Assembly (NCBI GenBank): GCA_023418755.1
Contig: JAEZZE010000247.1
Location: 1 to 11,167 of the forward strand
Direction: 5' to 3'
DNA from: Bacillota bacterium
Lineage (GTDB): Bacteria; Bacillota; Bacilli; Paenibacillales; Paenibacillaceae
DNA: 11,167 nt
Below the pieces are notes generated by a model, which was not told the origin of the DNA, searched no databases, and saw only the letters and a list, made by a program, of their open reading frames with translations. The first letter of the stretch is position 1. Each line of letters starts with the position of its first letter. Below are positions 1 to 10,202 of the stretch, in pieces. Both the position numbers and the translations under genes were made by a program.

Positions 1-437
1 ACATGGGACTGATGAATTCGCAGTGGGGCGTCGTGATCGTGCTCGCGTCGGGCTTGTCGATGCCGGTGTTTCTGCTGACGACGTTTTTCGAGAAGCTGCC
101 GGCCGACCTGTACGAATCGGCGAAGATCGACGGGGCCGGGGAATGGACGACGTTCCAACGGGTGATGTTCCCGCTGGCGAGCCCTGTCGTGTTCAGCATC
201 TGCATCATTATGTCGGTGCAAATCTGGAACCAGTTTTTCGTTCCGCTGATCATGCTGCAGAGCGAGGCGAAGAAGACGATTCCGCTCATGATCATGAAGT
301 TCACGAACAATCTGATGTACAACATCGATTTGGCGATGGCCGGCTCCGTCATGGCGACGGTGCCGATTCTGATCCTTTTCTTTATTTTCTCCGGCAGGGT
401 GCTGGAGGGTGTCGCTTCGGGCGGAATCAAAGGATAG
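1..437 (+). CDS. Sugar ABC transporter permease, MalG type (5'-truncated)
   Basis: This is the C-terminal part of an inner-membrane permease of a carbohydrate ABC importer (binding-protein-dependent transport family, CUT1/MalG-like). The frame is open to the window edge. The first ATG at 3 is probably internal, because MalG-type permeases have about 270-300 residues and only about 144 are seen here. Counting from that ATG, the cytoplasmic EAA loop that contacts the ATPase is at about residues 30-60, with the pattern LPADLYESAKIDGAGEW followed by MFPLASP. Hydrophobic segments flank it at about 9-28, 60-80 and 108-130. The ending (GRVLEGVASGGIKG) is typical of these permeases. The stop at 435-437 is 14 nt before the rhamnosidase start, so the two genes are probably co-transcribed. 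The sugar cannot be read from the permease itself; the neighbouring rhamnosidase suggests a rhamnose-containing oligosaccharide. Confidence 0.9.
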   Translation, partial: MGLMNSQWGVVIVLASGLSMPVFLLTTFFEKLPADLYESAKIDGAGEWTTFQRVMFPLASPVVFSICIIMSVQIWNQFFVPLIMLQSEAKKTIPLMIMKFTNNLMYNIDLAMAGSVMATVPILILFFIFSGRVLEGVASGGIKG

Positions 438-451
438 AGGAGGCGCGCAGC

Positions 452-3205
452 ATGGGAGGCGGAGAGATGGAAACGATGAAAGCGCAGCGGCTTCGTGCGG
501 AAAATCTGGACGATCCGCTTGGGATAGACGTTAGGCGTCCCCGCCTAGGATGGATCGTCGCGTGCGGCAGAAGAGGGGCGGCGCAACGCGCGTATCGGGT
601 GCTGGTCGCTTCCCGTCCGGAGCTGCTGGACGAGGACAAGGGAGATTTGTGGGACAGCGGAGCCGTGGAGAGCGCGGCGACGCAGCAGGTGGAATACGAG
701 GGAAGCGAGCTCGTCTCGGAGCAGCGGGCGTACTGGAAGGTGCGGGCTTGGGACGAGCTCGGCCGCGCGGGCCCCTGGAGCGAGACGGCCAGTTGGTCGA
801 TGGGACTGCTGAGCCGGGACGAATGGAGAGGCGTATGGATCGGGTGGAAAAAGGACGTCAAGCCGACGAAGGAAGCGCCCAAGCCGAACGTATATATGCG
901 AAAGGGATTCGCCGTGCGCGCCGGCGTGCGCAGGGCGACCGTGTACGCGACAGCGCTCGGGCTATACCGTTTGTGGCTGAACGGGAAACGCGTCGGACGC
1001 GACGTCTTCTCGCCGGAATGGACCGATTACCATGTGCGCGTCCAGTATCAGGCGTACGACGTCACCGGCTTGCTGAAGGAAGGGGATAACGCCGCGGGCG
1101 TTCTGCTCGGACAGGGCTGGTATTCCGGCTATATCGGCATGTTCGGGTATCAGAAATACGGCATGGACCCGGCTTATCTGATGCAGCTCAACCTCGAATA
1201 CGAGGACGGTTCGCGGGAGAGCGTGACGACCGACGCGACGTGGACGGCGTCGCTAGGCCCTGTCGTTTCCTCGGATCTGCAGATGGGGGAGACGATCGAC
1301 GCGCGACTGGAGATGCCGGGCTGGAACGCGCCGGGCTTCGCGGATACGGCCTGGAGTCCGGTCGACGTCATGTACGATTACCGCGGGTGGATCGTCGCGC
1401 AGATGTCGAGGCCGATCCGGGAGACGGAAGAGCGCATGCCGTACAGCTTGCGCTGGACGCCGGACGGACGGACGCTGATCGACTTCGGACAAAATATGGC
1501 GGGCTGGATCCGCGCAAGCCTGCGCGGAGCGGAGGGGACCCGGATTACGTTCCGGTTCGGCGAGGCGCTGGACGCAAGCGGCGAACTCTATACGGAAAAC
1601 CTGCGCTTCGCCCGTCAGACCGACGTCTACGTGTGCCGGGGCGGAGACGAGGAGACGTTCGAGCCGACTTTTACGTACCATGGCTTCCGTTACGCGGAGG
1701 TAAGCGGTGACGGCCCGTTCGAGCTGGGCGAAGCGGTCGGCGTCGTCGTTCATTCGGATTTGCCGGAGACGGGCCGGCTCGAGACGTCGCACCCGCTCTT
1801 GAACCGGCTGATCGAGAACGTGCGCTGGACGCAGCGGGCGAACTTCATGAGCGTGCCGACGGACTGTCCGCAGCGGGACGAGCGCCACGGCTGGACGGGG
1901 GACGGACAGATTTACTCCGGAACGGCCGCTTACTATATGGACGCTTCGGCTTTTTACGCTAAATGGCTCGTCGATCTGGAGGATGCGCAGAGGCCGACCG
2001 GAGCGTATACGGATTTCGCTCCGTTCGTTTTCGGTCCGAAGACCGAGTTCGACAACGACTTTACTTACACGCATACGGCTTCGGCGGGATGGGCGGACGC
2101 TCCGCTTATCGTGGCTTGGCTGCTGTACGAAACCTACGGAGATCGGCGCGTGCTCCGCAAGCATTACGATTCGATGAAGCGCTGGGTCGAGTTCAACCGC
2201 GCTCAGTTCCCGGACGGCATTCGCGACGACGTGCCGCAGTACGGAGACTGGCTGTCCGTGAACGAGCGTCCGTTCGAGGAGCGGATCGCCGAATTCGGCC
2301 GCATGGTCAGCCATCATTCCACGACGCCCTACGATATTTTCTCGACGGCTTATATGGCTTACAGCGCCAAGCGGTTGTCGGACATCGCCGAGGCTCTGGG
2401 CGAAGAGGAGGACAGCCGGACTTACCGCGAGCGGTTCGAGACGATTCGCGCCGCGTTCGTAGACCGGTTCGTCGACGAAGACGGCCGGATCAAAGGTGAT
2501 ACGCAGACGGCCTACGCGATGGCGCTGGAAATGGATATGCTGCCGGAGCGGCTGCGAGGGGCCGCGGTCGCGAGGCTTGTCGGCAAAATCCGCGAGCTGG
2601 GAGATATGGCGACGACGGGCTTCCTGGGTACGAAGTTTCTGATGGACGCGCTCGTGCGCGAAGGGCATGCCGAATTGGCGTTCCGCCTGCTGCTGCGCGA
2701 GGAGTACCCGTCCTGGCTGTATTCGGTCCGCCAGGGCGCGACGACGATCTGGGAACGCTGGGACGGCTGGACGGAGGAGCGGGGCTTCCAGGACCCGGGA
2801 ATGAACTCGCTGTGCCATTACGCTTTCGGCTCAGTTGGCGAATGGCTGTTCCGGCACGTCGGCGGCATCGGGCGCGAAGGCGCGGAAGCGGGGGGCGGGG
2901 CGATGCTCATTCGGCCGCGGCCGCTCGGCGGGCTGACGTTCGCGCGCTGCCGGTACGACAGCGTATGCGGGCCGGTCGCGACGGAATGGCGGATCGCGAA
3001 CGGAGAGCTGCTGCTGAACGTGGAGGTGCCCGCCAACGCGACCGCGCACGTCTACGTTCCGTCGGCGGAAGGCACGGAGGTGCTGGAGGGCGGCGGCGCG
3101 GCGCGGATCGCGGAAGGCGTCCGCGAAGTCGGCCGCGAGGACGGCTGCGCCGTGTTCCGGGTAGGGGCGGGAACTTATCGTTTCGTTTCGCTGCTGCCGG
3201 CGTAG
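452..3205 (+). CDS. Alpha-L-rhamnosidase, glycoside hydrolase family GH78
   Basis: This enzyme hydrolyses terminal alpha-L-rhamnose from glycosides or plant oligosaccharides (inverting mechanism in GH78). The ATG at 452 has GAGGAGG at 437-443, 8 nt upstream, giving 917 residues, a usual GH78 length. An in-frame ATG at 467 with its own GGAGG is the alternative start. The frame is open further upstream, but that part overlaps the permease and is not coding. Rough domains: N-terminal fibronectin-like domain 1-110; rhamnosidase N domain about 150-320, with LGLYRLWLNGKRVG; concanavalin-like domain about 335-430; (alpha/alpha)6 catalytic domain about 440-790; C-terminal beta domain to the end. The catalytic signature DCPQRDERHGWTGD runs from D471, with E477 the likely general acid and D484 conserved. 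E768 in TTIWERWDGW is the likely general base. There is no signal peptide or anchor, so it acts in the cytoplasm on imported substrate, consistent with the importer gene just upstream. Confidence 0.93.
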   Translation: MGGGEMETMKAQRLRAENLDDPLGIDVRRPRLGWIVACGRRGAAQRAYRVLVASRPELLDEDKGDLWDSGAVESAATQQVEYEGSELVSEQRAYWKVRAWDELGRAGPWSETASWSMGLLSRDEWRGVWIGWKKDVKPTKEAPKPNVYMRKGFAVRAGVRRATVYATALGLYRLWLNGKRVGRDVFSPEWTDYHVRVQYQAYDVTGLLKEGDNAAGVLLGQGWYSGYIGMFGYQKYGMDPAYLMQLNLEYEDGSRESVTTDATWTASLGPVVSSDLQMGETIDARLEMPGWNAPGFADTAWSPVDVMYDYRGWIVAQMSRPIRETEERMPYSLRWTPDGRTLIDFGQNMAGWIRASLRGAEGTRITFRFGEALDASGELYTENLRFARQTDVYVCRGGDEETFEPTFTYHGFRYAEVSGDGPFELGEAVGVVVHSDLPETGRLETSHPLLNRLIENVRWTQRANFMSVPTDCPQRDERHGWTGDGQIYSGTAAYYMDASAFYAKWLVDLEDAQRPTGAYTDFAPFVFGPKTEFDNDFTYTHTASAGWADAPLIVAWLLYETYGDRRVLRKHYDSMKRWVEFNRAQFPDGIRDDVPQYGDWLSVNERPFEERIAEFGRMVSHHSTTPYDIFSTAYMAYSAKRLSDIAEALGEEEDSRTYRERFETIRAAFVDRFVDEDGRIKGDTQTAYAMALEMDMLPERLRGAAVARLVGKIRELGDMATTGFLGTKFLMDALVREGHAELAFRLLLREEYPSWLYSVRQGATTIWERWDGWTEERGFQDPGMNSLCHYAFGSVGEWLFRHVGGIGREGAEAGGGAMLIRPRPLGGLTFARCRYDSVCGPVATEWRIANGELLLNVEVPANATAHVYVPSAEGTEVLEGGGAARIAEGVREVGREDGCAVFRVGAGTYRFVSLLPA

Positions 3206-3238
3206 TCGGTCGAACCTTACGAAGAATGTCGAAGAAGC

Positions 3239-3268
3239 TTGCTTCGGAAATCGCTAGAAGGCTACAAT
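3239..3268 (+). promoter_or_regulatory. Possible sigma-A promoter for the mobA-moeA-mobB operon
   Basis: TTGCTT (3239-3244) and TACAAT (3263-3268) are separated by 18 bp. The -10 matches 5 of 6 consensus bases, but the -35 only 3 of 6. They lie in the 148-nt gap between the rhamnosidase stop and mobA, followed by an AT-rich stretch (3275-3300) unusual for this GC-rich window. The 5' leader would be about 80 nt. No clear Rho-independent terminator for the rhamnosidase gene is seen in this gap, so read-through from upstream is also possible. Confidence 0.35.
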
Positions 3269-3353
3269 GAGAGAAACGGTTATCTTTATATAGGTTATTC
3301 ATAGGGTTAACGCATAGTCCGGCGGAAGAGGCTAGCGAGGGGAGGACGCGACC

Positions 3354-3989
3354 ATGCAGGAGGAAATGTCGACAGTGATCCTGGCGGGCGGGCAAGGCCG
3401 GCGAATGGGCGGCTGCAATAAGGCGCTGCTGACGATCGGGCAGGAATCGCTCATCGAACGACAGCTCCGCGAAGCGTCGCAAACGTCCTCCGACATCATC
3501 GTCGTCGCCAACGATCCTGGATTCGCCGAACGATTGCGGGAGCTGGCGCCTCTCGTCCGGACCGTACCCGACGTCTATCCGGGGGAAGGCCCGCTCGCCG
3601 GCGTTCACGCCGGTTTCCGGGCCGCGATCTCCCCGTATGTCTGGCTGCTCGGTTGCGATCAGCCTTATCCGAGCGCTGCCGCGGCCGATTACTTGCTCCG
3701 CAGGCTGACGCCGGGCTCGGCGCAAGGGGCGGTTCCCTTGATCGGAGACCGGCTGCAGCCTCTTCACGCGGTCTACCGGAGAGAAGCCGGAACGGTTGCC
3801 GAGAAGCTGCTGCAAGCCGGAAAGCGCCGGTTACGGGAATGGCTGGAACGGTTCGAGCTGCAAGCAGTCGGGGAAAACGAGCTGCAAGAAGCCGGTTTTT
3901 CGCTCGCTTTGGCGGACGATATCGATACGCCGGAGCAGCTCGCGAAGGAAAACGCCCGTTGGACGGAGCATACGCGGCAAAGGGGTTAG
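3354..3989 (+). CDS. mobA: Molybdenum cofactor guanylyltransferase MobA
   Basis: MobA transfers GMP from GTP to molybdenum-bound molybdopterin, giving the guanine dinucleotide form of the cofactor used by DMSO-reductase-type enzymes such as nitrate reductase and formate dehydrogenase. The protein has 211 residues, a normal length. The nucleotide-binding motif LAGGQGRRMGG is at residues 10-20, followed by K23. Then come GEGPLAGVHAG (about residues 77-87) and the metal-binding aspartate D102 in GCDQPY, a variant of the usual CDMP. LQPLHAVYRR and the C-terminal DIDTPEQL are also family features. The ATG at 3354 has GAGGGGAGG (3337-3345) 8 nt upstream. A second in-frame ATG at 3366 has its purine-rich stretch too close. 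It is the first gene of a three-gene cluster, with 8 nt to moeA. Confidence 0.93.
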   Translation: MQEEMSTVILAGGQGRRMGGCNKALLTIGQESLIERQLREASQTSSDIIVVANDPGFAERLRELAPLVRTVPDVYPGEGPLAGVHAGFRAAISPYVWLLGCDQPYPSAAAADYLLRRLTPGSAQGAVPLIGDRLQPLHAVYRREAGTVAEKLLQAGKRRLREWLERFELQAVGENELQEAGFSLALADDIDTPEQLAKENARWTEHTRQRG

Positions 3990-3997
3990 CTTCTAAC

Positions 3998-5260
3998 ATG
4001 CAGCAGGCAGACAGTCCCGAGAGGTTCCGCCGCAAGGCGGTACATCCGGAAGAAGCGCAGCAAGCGATATTGCAGCACGTCCGGATTCTCGGCCCGGAGA
4101 ACGTTGGCTTGCACGAGGCGTGGGGCAGACATTTGGCGGAGGCGCTGATCGCGCCGCATCCGTTCCCGCCCTTCCGCCGCTCGGGCATGGACGGCTACGC
4201 CGTGCGCACGCCGGATCTGGAGCATGCCCGGCCCGACCGCCCGGCGGAGCTTGCCGTGCTGGAGAATTTGCCCGGAGGCAAGGAGCCGAAGCATCCGCTC
4301 GGCCCCGGCCAGGCATCCCGGATTATGACCGGAGGAATGGTGCCCCAAGGGGCGGACGCCGTCGTTATGCTGGAGATGGTCACGGCGGGGGAACGCGACG
4401 GCCGTCCCTTCGTGCGGATCGGCAAGTCCGTGCCGCCCGGAGCCCATATTTCCGAGATCGGCAGCGAGATTCGCGAAGGCGAGAAGCTGCTGCCTGCCGG
4501 CCGATCGATCGGAGCGGGGGAGAGCGCTCTTCTCGCTTCGTGCGGCTGCGCGCGCGTTGCCGTAACGAGGCGGCCGCGCGTGGCGATCCTGTCCACCGGC
4601 AGCGAGCTGCTGGAGGTGGACGAGCCGCTTGCGCCCGCGAAAATCCGCAACAGCAACGCGCCGATGCTGGCGGCGCTCGTTCGGGAGTTCGGCGCGGAGC
4701 CGATCCTGCTCGGCAAGGTGCCGGACGATGCGGAAGCGGCCGGCAAGCTCTTGCGTCGGACGCTGGCCGGCTGCGATCTACTGCTTACTTCCGGCGGCGT
4801 GTCGGTCGGAGATTACGACGTCATGGTCGATATTTTGGCGCAGCCGGACGTAAAGCTGCTGTTCAACAAAATCGCGATGCGGCCGGGTAGTCCGACGTCC
4901 GCCGCTATGTTCGGGGAGAAGCCGGTGCTCGCGCTTTCCGGCAATCCGGGAGCATGCTTCGTCGGTTTCCATCTGTTCGCCGTCCCGGCGCTTAGCCGTA
5001 TGCTGGGCATGGAACAGACCGTTCAGCCCTCGTATACGGCCTTCTTGGACGAGGACTTCCCGAAAGTGAACGCCTATCGCCGCTACGTTCGGGCCAGCGC
5101 CTCGATCAGGGACGGGCAAGCATGGGCAACGCCGACGGGGGACGATAAATCGAGCTTGATGACGACGATCGCAGGAGCGGATTGCCTGATCGAAATTCCC
5201 CCGACGAAGGAAGGGCTGAAGCGGGGGCATCCCGTGAAGGTATGGAAAATAAAGCGGTAG
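3998..5260 (+). CDS. moeA: Molybdopterin molybdenumtransferase MoeA
   Basis: MoeA inserts molybdate into adenylylated molybdopterin in the cytoplasm, releasing AMP and giving active molybdenum cofactor. From the ATG at 3998 it has 420 residues, typical of MoeA. Signatures in order: FRRSGMDGYAVRT with S62-D65, RIMTGGMVPQGADAVVMLE (about 109-127), ILSTGSELL, KIRNSNAPML, TSGGVSVGDYDVM (T264-D274, the MPT-binding-like fold with conserved D272 and D274), NKIAMRPGSP and ALSGNPGACFVGF (S314-P317). The frame is open upstream of 3998, but that stretch overlaps mobA, and family homology begins near VHPEEAQQ. The only SD-like sequence, AAAGGGG at 3979-3985, is a somewhat long 12 nt from the ATG, so translational coupling to mobA is likely. 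It is followed by mobB after 21 nt. Confidence 0.95.
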   Translation: MQQADSPERFRRKAVHPEEAQQAILQHVRILGPENVGLHEAWGRHLAEALIAPHPFPPFRRSGMDGYAVRTPDLEHARPDRPAELAVLENLPGGKEPKHPLGPGQASRIMTGGMVPQGADAVVMLEMVTAGERDGRPFVRIGKSVPPGAHISEIGSEIREGEKLLPAGRSIGAGESALLASCGCARVAVTRRPRVAILSTGSELLEVDEPLAPAKIRNSNAPMLAALVREFGAEPILLGKVPDDAEAAGKLLRRTLAGCDLLLTSGGVSVGDYDVMVDILAQPDVKLLFNKIAMRPGSPTSAAMFGEKPVLALSGNPGACFVGFHLFAVPALSRMLGMEQTVQPSYTAFLDEDFPKVNAYRRYVRASASIRDGQAWATPTGDDKSSLMTTIAGADCLIEIPPTKEGLKRGHPVKVWKIKR

Positions 5261-5281
5261 CCGGGAAAGGAACGGTCAGCG

Positions 5282-5782
5282 ATGCGCATCATTCAAATCG
5301 TCGGATATAAAAATTCAGGCAAGACGACGCTGGCATGCGAGCTGATTCGGACCTTCGCCGCCGAAGGCCGCAAAGTCGGAACGCTTAAGCACGACGCCCA
5401 TCGGTTCGAGCCGGATCCGCCGGATACGGATACATGGAAGCATCGACGGGCCGGATCGTCGGCGACGGCGATCGTCTCTCCGGAGCGGACGGCTTGGGTG
5501 CTGGAGCGGTCGACGCCCATCGAGGAGTTGGTGTCGCAGATGGAGACGCGCGATCTCGACGTTCTGATTATCGAAGGCTTCAAGTCCGCGCCTTATCCGA
5601 AAATCGCGTTGATTCGGGACGAAGCGGACGCCGATTTGCTGCAGCTGTCCAACATCGTCGCGGTCGGGCTCCGCAATCCGCTTCCTTCGGTCGAGGAACG
5701 AGCGGGGGAAAGGGGGATTCCGGTGTTCCTCCATGCGGAATCCGGTTCGTTCGAGCCTCTTCTCGCTTTTTTTAGATCCTAA
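5282..5782 (+). CDS. mobB: Molybdopterin-guanine dinucleotide biosynthesis adaptor protein MobB
   Basis: MobB is a small P-loop GTPase that assists MobA in MGD formation and cofactor delivery; it is not strictly essential in studied bacteria. The protein has 166 residues. The Walker A motif GYKNSGKTT is at residues 8-16. The family signature KHDAHRFEPDPPDTDTWKHR follows at about residues 37-56, then the AGSSATAIVS strand. The DLDVLIIEGFKSAPYPKIAL segment (about 97-116) holds the second conserved acidic/glycine motif. The ATG at 5282 has AAAGGAA at 5266-5272, 9 nt upstream. It is the last gene of the cluster; moaA, moaC, moaD and moaE are not in the window and must lie elsewhere if the pathway is complete. 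No convincing terminator follows the stop. Confidence 0.93.
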   Translation: MRIIQIVGYKNSGKTTLACELIRTFAAEGRKVGTLKHDAHRFEPDPPDTDTWKHRRAGSSATAIVSPERTAWVLERSTPIEELVSQMETRDLDVLIIEGFKSAPYPKIALIRDEADADLLQLSNIVAVGLRNPLPSVEERAGERGIPVFLHAESGSFEPLLAFFRS

Positions 5783-5878
5783 TAAGCAACTGCTTGGAAA
5801 CGATAGCGACTGGAAGCGAACGTTGATCCTCCTTGCTTAGCGCGATTACGAGGATGCGCGCGATTCATCCGATTGGAA

Positions 5879-5908
5879 TTGACAAGTCTCGAAGGAATAG
5901 TGTAAATT
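5879..5908 (+). promoter_or_regulatory. Sigma-A promoter of the T-box/proS transcript
   Basis: A perfect TTGACA (5879-5884) is followed after 18 bp by TAAATT (5903-5908; 4 of 6 bases match TATAAT). Transcription would start near 5915, just ahead of T-box Stem I. The preceding stretch 5783-5878, after mobB, holds no gene or clear terminator. Confidence 0.65.
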
Positions 5909-5914
5909 ATCGGG

Positions 5915-6180
5915 AAGTTATGTTGACTTAGATATCATGGAATGGCTTAGACCAAGGACATGAGATTCGGCCCGCCGTCGCGCAGAGAGGGAGCTCCAGG
6001 CTGCAAAGCTTCCCGACGGTCCGCGATCTTCCCGCCTTGCGAGCCGCAGCGGTGAACCCGAAGTATCCGCTGCCGGGAAATATCCCGTTATCCGGTTGAG
6101 GAGTGCCGAACGCGCTAGCGGAAGGCATTCGAATTAGGGTGGTACCGCGAACGCATTCGTCCCTTGACGAGTGCTTTTTT
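5915..6180 (+). promoter_or_regulatory. T-box riboswitch leader, proline specific, upstream of proS
   Basis: T-box leaders bind a cognate tRNA: the specifier triplet pairs with the anticodon, and uncharged tRNA stabilises an antiterminator. Seen here: Stem I closed by GGCT (5944-5947) with AGCC (6042-6045) and by CAAGG (5953-5957) with CCTTG (6035-6039). The internal specifier loop is 5958-5962 opposite 6030-6034, with CCC (proline) at 6031-6033. Above it are AGAT/ATCT, CCGTCG/CGACGG, and an apical region with AGAGAGG and a GGCTG loop. Next come a Stem II-like hairpin GCAGCGG (6046-6052)/CCGCTGC (6067-6073), a short CGGG/CCCG pseudoknot-type element (6074-6087), and Stem III TGCC/GGCA (6104-6127) with a GAA/GAA internal loop. 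The T-box AGGGTGGTACCGCG is at 6136-6149. Its TGGT bulge would pair with an ACCA tRNA end, as expected for tRNA-Pro with discriminator A. The antiterminator uses AGGG (6136-6139) with CCCT (6161-6164). The specifier assignment is my manual fold. Confidence 0.93.
6153..6180 (+). terminator. Regulated Rho-independent terminator of the T-box
   Basis: Arms GCATTCGTC (6153-6161) and GACGAGTGC (6166-6174) pair over 9 bp with one G-T wobble and a 4-nt loop, followed directly by six T (6175-6180). It is mutually exclusive with the antiterminator, because 6161-6164 is shared by both structures. Confidence 0.92.
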
Positions 6181-6202
6181 ATTTGAAGGGGGTCGTCAAA
6201 CG

Positions 6203-7928
<1,726 letters not shown>

Positions 7929-7942
<14 letters not shown>

Positions 7943-10112
7943 ACGTATGGCGAGTGAGGCCGGGGTCTCCCTGAACGAGCAACAGCGCCGGGCCGCTTCT
8001 CACGCCGAAGGTCCGCTGCTGCTGCTCGCCTCTCCGGGATCGGGCAAAACGACGACGATGCTGCTGAGGATCGCTTATTTAATGGAAATGAAGAAAGTCC
8101 CGGCAGCGCGGATCAAAGCGGTGACGTTCAGCAAAGCGTCGGCGGAAGACATGAAGACGCGGTTCTCCAAGCTGTTTCCGGCGCTGGCCGCGAGCGCTCC
8201 AGATTTCTCTACCCTTCACAGCCTGGCGTTCGAGATCGTCAGGGATCATTTTCGCAGGCGCGGCATTACTTATCGCATCATCGAAGGACGAAGCGGCGAA
8301 GAGGACGAGGGGCGGCCGAACAAGCCGAAAATCCTCCGCGAGCTGTACCGCCGGGCTAACGGCGATTATCCCCCGGACGACCGAATGGAGGAGCTGACGA
8401 GATACATCGGCTTTGTCAAAAACAAGTTGGTCGCGCCGGAGCGGCTGCCGTCGGTGAAGTGCGACGTTCCGAAGGCGGAGACGATCTACAGGGAGTACGA
8501 GCATTATAAGCGTACGGCCGAAGACGGACTGCTGATCGACTTCGACGACATGCTGACGGAGGCCGACGCGGCGCTGGGCGGGGATCCCGCCTTGCTCGCG
8601 AAATACCAAAGCCGGTTCGATTACGTGATGACGGACGAAAGCCAGGATACGTCGCTCGTTCAGCACGAGATCGTGGAGAAGCTTGTCCGCAAGCACCGCA
8701 ATCTGTGGGTCGTCGCCGACGACGACCAGAGCATCTACGGATGGCGCGCCGCCGAACCCGAGTATTTGCTGGGGTTTAAGGAGAAGCATCCGCAGGCCGC
8801 TGTATTGCTGCTGGAGCAGAACTATCGTTCGACCCCGAACATCGTCGACGTCGCGAACCGGTTCATCAAGCGCAACCGCGAGCGCTACGACAAAAACATG
8901 TTTACGGACAATCCGCCCGGGGATCCGATCACGATTACGGTGCTGCCGGATTATCGCTATCAGGCGAAATACGTGACCGAGAAAATCATCGACGAAGGCG
9001 AGCTGGACGATACCGCGATCCTGTACCGGAACAACGGCTCCTCCATTCTGCTTATGAACGCCCTGGAGCGGGCGGGCATCCCCTTTTACATGAAGGACGG
9101 AGATGCGCGTTTTTTCTCCCACTGGGTTGTGGAGGACGTGCTGAACTTCATGCGGTTGACCTATAACGACCGGCGGGCGGACATTCTGGAAAAAATTCAT
9201 TTGAAGTTCGGCGGCTATATATCCAGGAAGCAGATGGAACAGCTGCTGGAGCTGAAAGAGGACCCGGACGATTCGGTGTTCGATCGTCTGGTCAAACATA
9301 TTCCGCTCCGGGATTACCAAGGGAAGGCGCTGGCGGCGTGCAAGCTGGCGTTTCGCGGCATGCAGGGAGCCGCGCCGCTTGCGGCGATCCGCACGATCCG
9401 CGGCAGGCTCGGATACGACAAGGCGATCGACAAGTCGTGCGAGCGGATGGGCTACCGGAAAGAGACGCTGCTCGGCATTCTGAGCGCGCTCGAGGAAATT
9501 GCCGAACCGCTGGAGACGATGGAACAGTTCGCGGGCAGACTGAAGTTTCTTGAAGGACGAATGAGACGATCGAGAGGCGCCAAGCAAGACGGAGCGGTCA
9601 CCCTTTCTACGCTGCATAGCGCCAAAGGGCTGGAGTTCTCCCGCGTCTAAATCGTCGACTTGATCGAAGGCGTGCTGCCTTCGGCCGACGACGTTCGCAA
9701 ATGGGAGAAGGGGGACGCCGGAGATATGGAGGAGGCGGCGCGGCTGTTTTACGTGGGCATGACGAGAGCGAAGCGGCGCCTCGAATTGCTCTCGTATGCG
9801 AGCAAGGAAGGGGAGCCGGTCCGGTTGTCGCGTTTCGTCGACGACGTTCGCCGGCTTCAGCCTGCGGCGCCTCGCCCGGCAGTTGAAACCGGCGCGAAAG
9901 CGCCGCCGGTCGTCCGGGCGAATGCGAACGCGATTCGCGATCCCGCGCGGCTCGTCGTCGGCGCGAAAGTCCGGCATGCCGTCTTCGGCGACGGTGAGAT
10001 CGTCTTGACGCTCGGGGACAGCATGGATATTCGGTTTCGCGAAGAGACGAAGCGGTTGTCCGCCAACATCTGCGTGCAGATGGGGCTGCTGGAGCCGGCG
10101 TCCCCGGACTAG
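7929..10112 (+). pseudogene. UvrD/Rep-family (YjcD/PcrA-like) SF1 DNA helicase, interrupted by an in-frame TAA
   Basis: This is a superfamily 1A 3'-5' DNA helicase reading frame of 728 codons (YjcD-like length), broken at codon 574 (TAA, 9648-9650). Seen in order: Q-motif LNEQQRRAA (15-23), Walker A ASPGSGKT (34-41, K40), Walker B TDESQD (D236, E237), motif III ADDDQSIYGWR (Q267, R273), motif IV EQNYRST (R300), and motif V STLHSAKGLEFSRV (to 573). After the stop the same frame continues with IVDLIEGVLPS, motif VI FYVGMTRAKRRLELL (R613 as the expected arginine finger) and a C-terminal Tudor-like domain with VGAKVRHAVFGDGEIV. In relatives the stopped position is usually an aromatic residue (V-F/Y-I), so TAC or TAT to TAA is the simplest cause. 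The 573-residue product would lack motif VI and part of domain 2A and should be inactive. The ATG at 7929 has AGGAGGAG at 7918-7925; an ATG at 7947 is the alternative. A base error in the sequence would restore a normal gene. Confidence 0.85.
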
Positions 10113-10202
10113 GCGCTTCGGAGCATGTCGTCCGGCCCCGCCGAGTATCGACGCGAGAGAGCCGCCTCCGTTTCTTGCGGCTATTCGCCCAATCCGGCCG
10201 AC

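Noticed and set aside
23..451. Upstream extension of the rhamnosidase frame by 143 codons
   Set aside because: This stretch overlaps the permease coding sequence, has Arg/Asp/Gly-rich shadow composition, and a good SD plus ATG occurs at 437-454.
3271..3286. AAACGGTTA within GAGAAACGGTTATC, resembling a catabolite-responsive (cre) operator
   Set aside because: The conserved outer TG and CA positions of cre are missing; the match is limited to the central AACGGTT and is too weak to annotate.
5826..5855. Inverted repeat ATCCTC/GAGGAT downstream of mobB as a terminator
   Set aside because: The arms are 6 bp with an 18-nt loop and no T-run follows.
6164..6202. Earlier ATG for proS at 6164
   Set aside because: It lies inside the T-box terminator loop and lacks an SD; the ATG at 6203 has GAAGGGGG at a suitable distance and begins the conserved synthetase N-terminus.
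9660..10112. A separate gene starting from TTG at 9660
   Set aside because: The frame and motifs (motif VI, Tudor-like domain) continue the helicase directly and there is no SD before 9660; it is the 3' part of the interrupted helicase.
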